64,000 bases of DNA, taken from contig NZ_JADYVX010000041.1 in the NCBI RefSeq assembly GCF_020194175.1, positions 1-64,000 of the forward strand, written 5' to 3'. Below, piece by piece: positions 1-7,416 of the stretch. Source of the DNA: Bradyrhizobium sp. BRP22 (lineage in GTDB: Bacteria > Pseudomonadota > Alphaproteobacteria > Rhizobiales > Xanthobacteraceae). Both the position numbers and the translations under genes were made by a program. The number at the start of each line of letters is the position of its first letter. Position 1 is the stretch's first letter. The notes under the pieces were generated by a model. That model was given only the letters and a program-made list of their open reading frames with translations, ran no database searches and was not told the DNA's origin.

Positions 1-58
1 CAGGTAGAAGGCTGACCTGATCCCGGCTGACGCCGGTCTTGAACCTACGATTCGTCAT
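1..58 (-). mobile_element. 5' end of a transposase gene, IS1182-like (cut by window edge)
   Basis: An ATG at 58 opens a minus-strand frame that runs off the window. Its 19 visible residues begin MTNRRFKTGVSRDQ and end SLLP. From memory this matches the N-terminus of IS1182-family transposases, which start with an R-R-F-K-T-G-V-D/S-R-x-Q pattern followed by LLPP. Only 19 residues are visible, so the family is a tentative call. The end of the element would lie between this start and the surE stop at 134, but the terminal repeat cannot be defined from one end. In many rhizobial genomes pcm follows surE; here the transposase frame begins instead. Confidence 0.5.
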
Positions 59-133
59 ACCGAATCGTACACTCGTTCCTACAAAAAGCTCAGATTCTTA
101 CCCAGTCTCTTCGCTCCATCCGGGCTATTCAGG

Positions 134-901
134 TTACTTCAGCGTCGACGTCAGCGTTTCCGAAAATGCCTCGTCGGTGCGGTCGAGACGCAGCGGCGTC
201 ACCGACACGTAGCGCGCGGCAAGGGCCGCCAGATCGGTGCCTTCCGCGGGCGGGTCCATCATCGCCGTGCGCTCGAAGCCGATCCAGAAATACGGATTGC
301 CGCGGCCGTCGCGGCGTTGGTCGATCTTCAGGAAACCGAGATTGCGCTTGCCCTGCCGGGTGACCCGGATGCCCTTGACTTCATCAGGCACGCAGGCCGG
401 AAAATTGACGTTGATGACCGTGTTCTTGGGGATGCCCGCATCCATCACCCTGCGCACGATGTCGGGACCGAATTGCAGTGCGGTGTCCCAAAGCGGCTTT
501 TCACGGGTCTCGAGACTGAACTCCTGCGACAGCGCGAATGACGGCAAGCCCAGAATGGTGCCCTCCATAGCTCCGGCGATGGTGCCGGAATAGACGACGT
601 CCTCGGCGACGTTGCGGCCCTTGTTGACGCCCGACAGCACGAGATCAGGCAGTTTGGGACCGAGGATATGGCGCGCGCCCATGATCACGCAATCGGTCGG
701 CGTCCCCCTGACGGCGAAGTGGCGCGGACCTATTTCGCGCAACCGCAACGGGTCGTTCAGCGACAGCGAATGCGACACGCCGGACTGGTCGAGCTCCGGC
801 GCCACGATCCAGACATCGTCGGACAAAGCGCGCGCTATCTGCTCGACGACCTTCAACCCGGGCGCGTGGATGCCGTCATCATTGGTGCAGAGAATTCGCA
901 T
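134..901 (-). CDS. surE: 5'-nucleotidase SurE (survival protein E)
   Basis: SurE is a metal-dependent phosphatase that dephosphorylates nucleoside 5'- and 3'-monophosphates and is linked to stationary-phase survival. The 255-residue protein starts MRILCTNDDG. The metal-binding Asp pair is D8/D9, followed by S40, the GTPTDC segment (66-71), SGVNKGRN (90-97) and YSGT (104-107), all family hallmarks. An in-frame start 27 codons upstream (982) is possible, but it would add a tail that is not SurE-like, so the ATG at 901 is chosen. It is the last gene of the serS-hypothetical-surE run; 100 bp separate it from the gene before it. Directly downstream is transposase-like sequence. Confidence 0.95.
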   Translation of the reverse strand: MRILCTNDDGIHAPGLKVVEQIARALSDDVWIVAPELDQSGVSHSLSLNDPLRLREIGPRHFAVRGTPTDCVIMGARHILGPKLPDLVLSGVNKGRNVAEDVVYSGTIAGAMEGTILGLPSFALSQEFSLETREKPLWDTALQFGPDIVRRVMDAGIPKNTVINVNFPACVPDEVKGIRVTRQGKRNLGFLKIDQRRDGRGNPYFWIGFERTAMMDPPAEGTDLAALAARYVSVTPLRLDRTDEAFSETLTSTLK

Positions 902-1001
902 CCGTCCAAAATGTCCTGTTCTATCGCCTACCTTGTCAAAGGTCCTGGCAAGGGTCTTAACCGGCAAAAGCCGCAGAGGCAAACCCGGCGATTGCGGGCT
1001 C

Positions 1002-1391
1002 TTACTGCTTCAGCCGGACGCGCCAGGGACGCACGAATTTGGCGCTGCCAGCGATCCGAAGCGGAAATCCTGCCATTTCCGGCCGCGGCGGCTCAATGGC
1101 TCCTGCCGTTGCATTCTCCGCTGTCTCGGCGAGGAGCGGCGCGGGCAGCGAATCGACCTGAGCGGGTGCCGGCGGCTTCGTGTGGCGCTGCCGCGCGACC
1201 GAGAGCCCCTTGGCAAAATCGACAGGGTTGAACCATTTCTGTGCGGTCAGATCGTCCGCGAGCCTCGTATCCCAAAGCCGGGCGATCGCGACATCAAATT
1301 TTCCGCCGTGCCGCTGGTCGATGAGCTGCATCCCAAAACCGGTGACGGCCCATTGCCGTCCGATCCAGTAGATGTCGCGATGCAGCGCCAT
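1002..1391 (-). CDS. Conserved hypothetical protein between serS and surE
   Basis: This gene encodes 129 residues and starts 14 bp after the serS stop on the same strand, so it is probably cotranscribed with serS. The first ~70 residues (MALHRDIYWIGRQWAV, then a DxxxARLW segment and an AxxWFNPxDF segment) look like a compact folded domain. The rest is Pro/Ala-rich and ends in a basic tail. I recall similar small proteins of unknown function next to serS/surE in Bradyrhizobium, but I know no function. No signal peptide or membrane segment is visible. The location suggests a housekeeping role rather than an accessory one. Confidence 0.7.
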   Translation of the reverse strand: MALHRDIYWIGRQWAVTGFGMQLIDQRHGGKFDVAIARLWDTRLADDLTAQKWFNPVDFAKGLSVARQRHTKPPAPAQVDSLPAPLLAETAENATAGAIEPPRPEMAGFPLRIAGSAKFVRPWRVRLKQ

Positions 1392-1405
1392 CTTTGCGCA
1401 TCACT

Positions 1406-2737
1406 TCATTGATCGTGCTCGATCACTTTCAAGCCGCCCATATAGGGCTGCAGCACGTCGGGCACGGCAATCGAGCCGTCCTGCTGCTGATAGTTTTCCA
1501 TCACGGCGATCAGCGCGCGGCCGACCGCGGTGCCGGAGCCGTTCAGCGTGTGCACGAAGCGCGGCTTGCCGTCGCTGGCGCGGTAGCGCGCATCCATTCG
1601 GCGCGCCTGGAAATCGCCGCAGACCGAACAGCTCGAGATCTCGCGATAGGCGCCACCGTCACCTTGTCCCGGCATCCACACTTCGATGTCGTAAGTCTTC
1701 TGCGCGGAAAAACCCATGTCGCCGGCGCACAGCGTCATCACGCGATAATGCAGGTCGAGCTGCCGCAGCACTTCCTCGGCGCAGGCGAGCATGCGCTCGT
1801 GCTCGTCGCGGCTGGCCTCCGGCGTCGTGATCGAGACCAGTTCGACCTTCGTGAACTGGTGCTGACGGATCATGCCGCGCGTATCGCGCCCAGCGGCACC
1901 CGCCTCGGCGCGGAAGCAGGGCGTCAGCGCAGTCAGCCGCATCGGCAGCTCTTTTTCGTCGACGATGGATTCGCGGACGAGATTGGTCAGCGAGACCTCG
2001 GCGGTCGGGATCAGTCCGAGGCGTTCGCTCTTCAGTCGTTCCTCGCCGGCGGTCAGCAATTCGCCCTTGATCGCCCAGAACTGATCGTCTTCGAATTTCG
2101 GCAATTGCCCGGTGCCGAACATCACCTCGTTGCGCACCAGGAGCGGCGGATTGATTTCGGTATAGCCGTGCTCGTTGGTGTGAAGATCGAGCATGAATTG
2201 CCCGATCGCCCGCTCCAGCCGCGCCAATCCCTTCTTCAGCACGACGAAGCGTGCGCCGGACAATTTCGCGGCTGCTTCGAAATCCATGAACCCAAGCGCG
2301 CCGCCGAGATCGTCGTGCGGCTTCGGCGCGAAACCGTATTGCCGCGGGGCGCCGAAGACGTGGTGCTGCACGTTGCCGTGCTCATCGACGCCGTCGGGCA
2401 CGTCAGGCGCCGGCACGTTCGGAAGCGCGGCAAGTTGCGTGTTTAGCTCCTCATCGGCCGCCTTTGCAGCGGCCTCGAGCTCCGGCAGCGAAACCTTGAG
2501 CTCGGCGACTTCAGCCATCAGCTTCGCCGCGCGCGCTTCGTCCTTGGCTTTCTTGGCTTCGCCGATCTCCTTCGACGCCGCATTGCGCCGCGCCTGCGCC
2601 TGCTCGGAGGCCAGAATGGCCGCGCGGCGCTTCTCGTCGATCGCAAGCAGCGACGGCGACAATGGCGCAAACCCGCGCCGTTTCATTGCGGTGTCGAAGC
2701 TCTCGGGATTGTCGCGGATCGCTTTGATGTCGTGCAT
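1406..2737 (-). CDS. serS: Seryl-tRNA synthetase
   Basis: This class II synthetase charges tRNA-Ser, and tRNA-Sec where present, with serine in the cytoplasm. The 443-residue length is normal. The first ~110 residues form the charged antiparallel coiled-coil arm that grips the tRNA long variable arm. The class II core follows, with motif 2 around FRAEAGAAGRDTRG and motif 3 as GTAVGRALIAVMENYQ near the C-terminus. The start at MHDIKAIRDNPE is the usual SerS N-terminus. The 200-bp upstream gap to tatC holds an inverted repeat (2768-2786) and a dispersed repeat element, so the gene probably has its own promoter. Confidence 0.97.
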   Translation of the reverse strand: MHDIKAIRDNPESFDTAMKRRGFAPLSPSLLAIDEKRRAAILASEQAQARRNAASKEIGEAKKAKDEARAAKLMAEVAELKVSLPELEAAAKAADEELNTQLAALPNVPAPDVPDGVDEHGNVQHHVFGAPRQYGFAPKPHDDLGGALGFMDFEAAAKLSGARFVVLKKGLARLERAIGQFMLDLHTNEHGYTEINPPLLVRNEVMFGTGQLPKFEDDQFWAIKGELLTAGEERLKSERLGLIPTAEVSLTNLVRESIVDEKELPMRLTALTPCFRAEAGAAGRDTRGMIRQHQFTKVELVSITTPEASRDEHERMLACAEEVLRQLDLHYRVMTLCAGDMGFSAQKTYDIEVWMPGQGDGGAYREISSCSVCGDFQARRMDARYRASDGKPRFVHTLNGSGTAVGRALIAVMENYQQQDGSIAVPDVLQPYMGGLKVIEHDQ

Positions 2738-2767
2738 GGCGCGGATTCCTGGGACTTGGCCGCGTAG

Positions 2768-2786
2768 AACGTCAACGCATGACGTT
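2768..2786. promoter_or_regulatory. Inverted repeat upstream of serS
   Basis: AACGTCA and TGACGTT form perfect 7-bp arms around a 5-bp spacer. A further GTCAAC half-site follows at once. It lies about 30 bp upstream of the serS start and could be an operator or a leader hairpin. No regulator is known to me for it. Confidence 0.3.
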
Positions 2787-2819
2787 GAATGTCAACGGCG
2801 CGTTTCCAGTACCACGACC

Positions 2820-2919
2820 GTCATCGTCAGCGAAAGCAGGCGATCCAGTATTCCAGAGGCCGCGGTGACAAAATCGATGGGCCGCCGCTTACTGGATACC
2901 CGCCTACGCGGGGTATGAC
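2820..2919. repeat. Imperfect ~30-bp inverted-repeat element between tatC and serS
   Basis: The left arm (2820-2850) and right arm (2890-2919) are imperfect reverse complements. They share GTCAT outer ends and an ATCCAGTA / TACTGGAT inner end. The right arm has the form TACTGGATACCCGC...GCGGG, typical of short dispersed palindromic repeats in Bradyrhizobium intergenic DNA. It lies just past the tatC stop and may also end tatABC transcription. Confidence 0.5.
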
Positions 2920-2937
2920 CACCAGTGTGATAGGTCC

Positions 2938-3744
2938 CTACTCCGCCGGATTGGCGGCGTTGGGCGTGCTGCCGGACGAGGATTGGGCGGCTGCCTTCCG
3001 TTCCACTATGCGCACCGCGACGATGGCTCCTTCGTAGAGCGCCAGCAGGGGGATTGCGAGCGAGGCCTGGCTCAGCACGTCCGGCGGGGTCAGGACCGCG
3101 GCGATGATGAAAGCGATGACGATGAAATAGCGCCGCTTCTCGCGCAGCATCTGTGACGTCACGATGCCGATGCGGCCGAGCAGCGTCAGGATCACCGGAA
3201 GCTGGAATGCGATGCCGAAGGCGAAGATCAGCGACATCATCAGCGACAGATATTCGCCGACCTTCGGCAGGAGCTGGATCTGCGCCGTCTCCTCGCCGCC
3301 CGTCTGCTGCATGCCGAGCGAGAACCGCACCAGCATCGGCAGCACCACGAAATAGACCAGCATCGCGCCGGCGACGAAAAACACGGGCGTGGCGACCAGA
3401 TATGGCAGGAACGCGTTGCGCTCGTGCCGATAGAGCCCCGGCGCCACGAACTTGTAGATCTGGGTTGCGACGATCGGGAACGAGATGAAGCCGGCGCCGA
3501 ACAGCGCGAGCTTGAGTTGGGTGATGAAGTATTCCAGGAGCGCGGTGTAGATGAATTTCGAATTCTCAGGCCCCGCGACCCAGACGAACGGCCACACCAG
3601 CACGTTGTAGATCTGCTTGGCGAAGAAGAAGCAGAAGATGAAGGCCACGCCAAAACCGAGCAGCGCCTTGATCAGCCGCGAGCGCAGCTCGATCAAGTGG
3701 TCCATCAATGGCGCCTTGCTGGCTTCGATGTCTTCGGCGCTCAT
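2938..3744 (-). CDS. tatC: Twin-arginine translocase subunit TatC
   Basis: TatC is the multispanning inner-membrane component that recognises twin-arginine signal peptides and, with TatA and TatB, moves folded proteins to the periplasm. The 268-residue protein has the cytosolic N-terminal segment with MDHLIELRSRL, then six predicted membrane helices. The stretch around GMQQTGGEETAQIQLLPKVGEYLSL is the periplasmic loop region characteristic of alphaproteobacterial TatC. The start overlaps the tatB stop by 4 bp (ATGA), which implies translational coupling. The C-terminal ~30 residues are hydrophilic. It is the last gene of tatABC. Confidence 0.97.
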   Translation of the reverse strand: MSAEDIEASKAPLMDHLIELRSRLIKALLGFGVAFIFCFFFAKQIYNVLVWPFVWVAGPENSKFIYTALLEYFITQLKLALFGAGFISFPIVATQIYKFVAPGLYRHERNAFLPYLVATPVFFVAGAMLVYFVVLPMLVRFSLGMQQTGGEETAQIQLLPKVGEYLSLMMSLIFAFGIAFQLPVILTLLGRIGIVTSQMLREKRRYFIVIAFIIAAVLTPPDVLSQASLAIPLLALYEGAIVAVRIVERKAAAQSSSGSTPNAANPAE

Positions 3745-4280
3745 GACGCTTTGGCGCTCTTTTGCACGTCGGGCACCTCAGGCGCGTCCGGCGGCGCTGG
3801 CGACTGCGGCTGCGCCTCCTTGACGATAGCGAGCGCCTCGCTGGCCGCCGCATGCGCCTCGGCTTCGACAAAAGTCTCCGGCGTGGGCGTCACCGGCGTC
3901 GTTGGAATGACCGGCGTATCGCTCGCCGGCGGCGGCAGCGTGGCGGTGGCCGGCGCATCGGCAGGCTTGGCCTCCGCAGGCTTCTCGATGTCGCCGATCT
4001 GCAGGGCGTCGTTGACGTCCTTCTGCAGCGAGGTCATGACATTGCCGCTGGCAATCCCAGTCGCGGCTTCCTTGACTTCGTCGAAGCCCTTCTTGAGCTC
4101 GGCCATCTCGGCTTCGCGCATCGCCTCCTGGAACTGGCCCTGGAATTCGGCCGCCATCCGGCGCGCCTTGCCCATCCACTGGCCCACCATCCGCAGCACG
4201 CCGGGAAGTTCTTTCGGGCCGATGGCGATCAGCGCGACGACCGCGATGACGACCAGTTCACTCCACCCGATGTCGAACAT
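3741..4280 (-). CDS. tatB: Twin-arginine translocase subunit TatB
   Basis: TatB works with TatC in the substrate-receptor complex. The 179-residue protein begins MFDIGWSELVVIAVVALIAIGPKELPG, which is one N-terminal membrane helix ending in the GPKELP hinge that distinguishes TatB from TatA. An amphipathic helix follows (about 25-70, rich in E, K, R and Q). The second half is a long Ala/Pro/Thr-rich cytoplasmic tail of low complexity, common in rhizobial TatB. It overlaps tatC by 4 bp and lies 95 bp after tatA. Confidence 0.96.
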   Translation of the reverse strand: MFDIGWSELVVIAVVALIAIGPKELPGVLRMVGQWMGKARRMAAEFQGQFQEAMREAEMAELKKGFDEVKEAATGIASGNVMTSLQKDVNDALQIGDIEKPAEAKPADAPATATLPPPASDTPVIPTTPVTPTPETFVEAEAHAAASEALAIVKEAQPQSPAPPDAPEVPDVQKSAKAS

Positions 4281-4375
4281 GAAAGATTCCGCTCACGCGC
4301 GCAAACAGCCCCGGCCCTTGTAACAGGATTTAGGGGCGCGCGCGTTTTTTCTCAACGGGCGTCTAGCTTGCTAAC

Positions 4376-4612
4376 TTAGACGGCCTTGCTGCCGACGTCC
4401 GAACGTGCCGCCGACGGCGCCGCGTTGTGATCGATGGTCTTCACCGGCTCGGCGGGCTTTTCTGCAGTCTTGTCGTCGTCCTGCATGCCCTTCTTGAAGG
4501 CCTTGATACCCTGCGCGACATCGCCCATCAGGTCGGAGATCTTGCCGCGGCCGAACAGCAGCAGGACCACTGCGATCACGACGATCCAGTGCCAAATGCT
4601 AAGAGAACCCAT
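4376..4612 (-). CDS. tatA: Twin-arginine translocase subunit TatA
   Basis: TatA oligomerises to form the protein-conducting element of the Tat system. The 78-residue protein has one N-terminal membrane helix (WHWIVVIAVVLLLFGRGK). The FGRGK hinge and following DLMGDVAQGIKAFKKGM amphipathic helix are diagnostic of TatA, and the length is typical. It is the first gene of tatABC, 158 bp after scpB on the same strand, so tat may be read through from the scp operon or have its own promoter in that gap. Confidence 0.97.
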   Translation of the reverse strand: MGSLSIWHWIVVIAVVLLLFGRGKISDLMGDVAQGIKAFKKGMQDDDKTAEKPAEPVKTIDHNAAPSAARSDVGSKAV

Positions 4613-4770
4613 CCTGCAAACCCTCCAGAGGTGACCGGCGCACCGGCCTAATCTTCGAGCGGAAGGTAGGCCCGCGGGGTGTCAAAAACAAGGACTTCAG
4701 CCGCGGCAAATCGCTGTCGCGGCTACGCAATATTGCTTACTGTTAACTTGCGGCGTTCCGCCAGCGCGGG

Positions 4771-5499
4771 TCAGGCTGAATCCTTGCCGCCGCCCTCCTC
4801 GGGCTCGGCCGCAGGCGCCAGCAGCAGTTCCAGACTGTCGCCTGGATCGAGCGGGTCCTCGTCCTCGCGAAGCGTCGGATCGTCTGATGGAGATGGAACG
4901 TTGAAGCCCGAAGGCAGGCGGGAATCCAACAGACCGGTTCCCTTCAGTTCGTCCAGACCGGGCAGGTCGCTGAGCGCCTCCAGGCTGAACTGCGAGAGGA
5001 ACGCCTCCGTCGTGCCGAAGGTCAGCGGCCGTCCCGGTGTCTTGCGGCGGCCGCGCGGCCGGATCCAGCCGGTTTCCAGGAGCACGTCGAGTGTGCCCTT
5101 GGAGGTGACCACGCCCCGGATCTCCTCGATCTCGGCGCGCGTCACCGGCTGGTGATAGGCGACGATTGCCAGCACCTCGATCGCGGCACGCGACAGTTTT
5201 TTCGTCTCCGTCGTCTCGCGAGTCATCAGCCAGGCGAGATCGCCGGCGGTACGGAAGGTCCACTTGTTGGCGACGCGCACCAGATTGACCCCGCGCGAGG
5301 CGTATTCCGCCTGCAGTTGCGCCAGCGCAGCCTTGACGTCGACGCCCTCGGGCATGCGCTTGGCCAAGGCGGCCTGATCGATCGGCTCGGCGGAGGCGAA
5401 CAGCAAGGCTTCCAGAAGCCGCAATTCCTCGGGCCGCGCCTGCGGATCGGTGACGTGATCCTCGGCATCTTCCATGCGCTTTTCCGCCAGGCTGGCCAT
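4771..5499 (-). CDS. scpB: Segregation and condensation protein B
   Basis: ScpB is the winged-helix kite subunit that with ScpA and SMC forms the bacterial condensin-like complex for chromosome compaction and segregation. The 242-residue protein has two winged-helix regions (about 25-190), with RPEELRLLEALLFASAEP as the first helix and an AIEVLAIVAYHQPVTRAEIE segment typical of the family. The C-terminal ~45 residues are acidic. A GTG at 5520 is in frame, but AGAAGGAG lies 8 bases before the ATG at 5499 on the minus strand, so that start is chosen. The gap to scpA is 21 bp. Confidence 0.95.
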   Translation of the reverse strand: MASLAEKRMEDAEDHVTDPQARPEELRLLEALLFASAEPIDQAALAKRMPEGVDVKAALAQLQAEYASRGVNLVRVANKWTFRTAGDLAWLMTRETTETKKLSRAAIEVLAIVAYHQPVTRAEIEEIRGVVTSKGTLDVLLETGWIRPRGRRKTPGRPLTFGTTEAFLSQFSLEALSDLPGLDELKGTGLLDSRLPSGFNVPSPSDDPTLREDEDPLDPGDSLELLLAPAAEPEEGGGKDSA

Positions 5500-5520
5500 G
5501 GCTCGGTCTCCTTCTTCCAC
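5500..5520 (-). promoter_or_regulatory. Ribosome binding site deciding the scpB start
   Basis: Reading the minus strand, AGAAGGAG is followed by 8 bases and then the ATG at 5499. This strong Shine-Dalgarno sequence favours MASLAEK as the N-terminus over the in-frame GTG at 5520. Confidence 0.6.
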
Positions 5521-6351
5521 TTACTCGGCCGTAAGATCCGGCGCGGTGGCGCCGGGCGCTTGCGGCAAACGCTTTCGAAAATAGAGCGGCGCAAACGCCC
5601 GGCTCTGATTCAATTCCATCTCGCCTTCCCGCACCAACTCCAATGCGGCGGCGAAACTCGACGCGAACACGGTCGCCCGCTGCGAGGGTTCGACGACGTA
5701 GTTCATCAGATATTCGTCGAGGCAGCTCCAGTTCTCGCTATCGGCGGCGCCGACCAGCCGCTCCAGCGAGGCGCGCGCCTCGGAAAGCGACCACACCGTG
5801 CGCTTGGCCAGATGCACGCTGGCCAATACCCGCTGCTGGCGCTGCGTAGCGTAAGCCGTGAGCAGGTCGTAGAGCGTCGCCGTGAACTTGGGATGCTTGA
5901 TCTCGGCGATGGATTCCGGATTGCCGCGCGGAAAGATTTCGCGCTGGAACTGCGGCCGGTTCATCAGCCGGTTCGCCGCTTCCCGAATCGCCTCGAGCCG
6001 ACGCAGCCGGTTGGCAAGCGCGGTCGCCATCTCCTCGGCGGTCGGTCCTTCCGCCGCCGGCGGCTCGGGCAATAGCAGCCGCGACTTCAGGTAGGCGAGC
6101 CACGCCGCCATGACGAGATAGTCGGCCGCAAGCTCCAGCCGGATCTTCCGCGCCGCCTCGATGAACTGCAGATATTGGTCGGCGAGTGCCAGGATCGAGA
6201 TCTTGGACAGGTCGACCTTCTGTTGCCGCGCCAGCGTGAGCAGCAGGTCGAGCGGGCCCTCATAGCCGCCGACGTCGACCACCAGCGCCGGCTCGTCCTC
6301 GCCGATTTCAGCCGGCCGGCCGGTCTCAAACGACAGAATTTCCGCGGTCAT
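5521..6351 (-). CDS. scpA: Segregation and condensation protein A
   Basis: ScpA is the kleisin that bridges SMC heads and binds ScpB. The 276-residue protein has the N-terminal kleisin signature GYEGPLDLLLTLARQQKVDLSKI (about residues 28-50). Next comes the helical segment ending WLAYLKSRLLLPEP, and a C-terminal winged-helix part that binds the SMC head. The length is normal. Its ATG overlaps the nagZ stop by 4 bp, so nagZ, scpA and scpB are likely translated from one message. Confidence 0.96.
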   Translation of the reverse strand: MTAEILSFETGRPAEIGEDEPALVVDVGGYEGPLDLLLTLARQQKVDLSKISILALADQYLQFIEAARKIRLELAADYLVMAAWLAYLKSRLLLPEPPAAEGPTAEEMATALANRLRRLEAIREAANRLMNRPQFQREIFPRGNPESIAEIKHPKFTATLYDLLTAYATQRQQRVLASVHLAKRTVWSLSEARASLERLVGAADSENWSCLDEYLMNYVVEPSQRATVFASSFAAALELVREGEMELNQSRAFAPLYFRKRLPQAPGATAPDLTAE

Positions 6352-7370
6352 GCCGTACCTACTTGTCCTATCAAGGCATCCAGTTCGGCCCGTCCTGCCA
6401 CCCGGTCGAACGGCAGCGGCGGTTTTCGCGCGGCCAGCGCGCGCTTGGCGCGCTCCAGCGCTTCGCCGGTCAGCTCCGGCGCCTCGCGCGCAACCTCGCG
6501 CATCTCATCAAGCTTGCCGTTGCAGTGCAGGACCATGTCGCAGCCGGCGCTGATGATCGCCCGGGTCCGTTCGGCGATCGATCCTGCGAGCGCATTCATC
6601 GACACGTCATCACTCATCAACAAACCCTGGAACCCGATACTGTTGCGAATCACCTGTTGGATGATTGTCGCAGAAGTCGTCGCCGGTTGGGCGGGGTCCA
6701 GCGCGCTAAACACAACATGTGCGGTCATCGCCATCGGCAGATCCGCAAGCGGCCGGAACGCCGCAAAATCGGTCCGTTCCAATTCGGACGTGGCCGTATC
6801 GACCGTAGGCAGCTGGAAATGGGTGTCCGCCGTGGCCCGCCCATGACCCGGTATATGTTTCAGGATCGGTAAAATACCACCCTGCTCCAATCCGTCCGTT
6901 ACGGCGCGGGCGATGGCGGCCACCTTGACCGGATCCGTTCCATAGGCGCGATTGCCGATCACGGCATCGGCGCCCGCAACGGGCACATCGGCCAACGGCA
7001 GGCAGTCGACGGTAATGCCGAGATCCACCAGATCGGCGGCGATCAGCCTCGCGCTGAGCCGCGCCGCAGTCAGTCCGAGCTGCGAATCGCGATCGTACAG
7101 CGCGCCAAACGCCGCCCCGGCCGGATAGACGGGCCAATGCGGCGGGCCGAGCCGCTGCACCCGGCCGCCCTCCTGATCGATCAGGACCGGAGCGTCGGGC
7201 TGGCCTGCTATCGAACGACATTCACGAACAAGTGCAGACACTTGGTCCGGTGTGTCGACGTTGCGCTTGAACAGAATGAAGCCCCACGGCCGCTCGGCGC
7301 GAATGAAGTCGCGCTCGGCGTCGGTCAGCTCGAATCCGAATACGCCCGTGATGAATGCGCGGTTGGTCAT
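6348..7370 (-). CDS. nagZ: Beta-N-acetylhexosaminidase NagZ (GH3)
   Basis: NagZ is a cytoplasmic glycosidase that removes GlcNAc from anhydro-muropeptides during peptidoglycan recycling. Its product can induce beta-lactamase in species with ampR-ampC. The 340-residue single-domain GH3 protein carries KHIPGHGRA (171-179), where His helps catalysis, and LLMSDD (250-255), with D254 as the expected nucleophile. The size fits single-domain NagZ. It lies between the SPOR-domain gene (46-bp gap) and scpA (4-bp overlap). With the SPOR protein it makes a small cell-wall sub-cluster. Confidence 0.96.
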   Translation of the reverse strand: MTNRAFITGVFGFELTDAERDFIRAERPWGFILFKRNVDTPDQVSALVRECRSIAGQPDAPVLIDQEGGRVQRLGPPHWPVYPAGAAFGALYDRDSQLGLTAARLSARLIAADLVDLGITVDCLPLADVPVAGADAVIGNRAYGTDPVKVAAIARAVTDGLEQGGILPILKHIPGHGRATADTHFQLPTVDTATSELERTDFAAFRPLADLPMAMTAHVVFSALDPAQPATTSATIIQQVIRNSIGFQGLLMSDDVSMNALAGSIAERTRAIISAGCDMVLHCNGKLDEMREVAREAPELTGEALERAKRALAARKPPLPFDRVAGRAELDALIGQVGTA

Positions 7371-7416
7371 GCGGCCGATTAGGCCGCATGTATCCTGAGC
7401 GTCAAGGAAACCGCCG

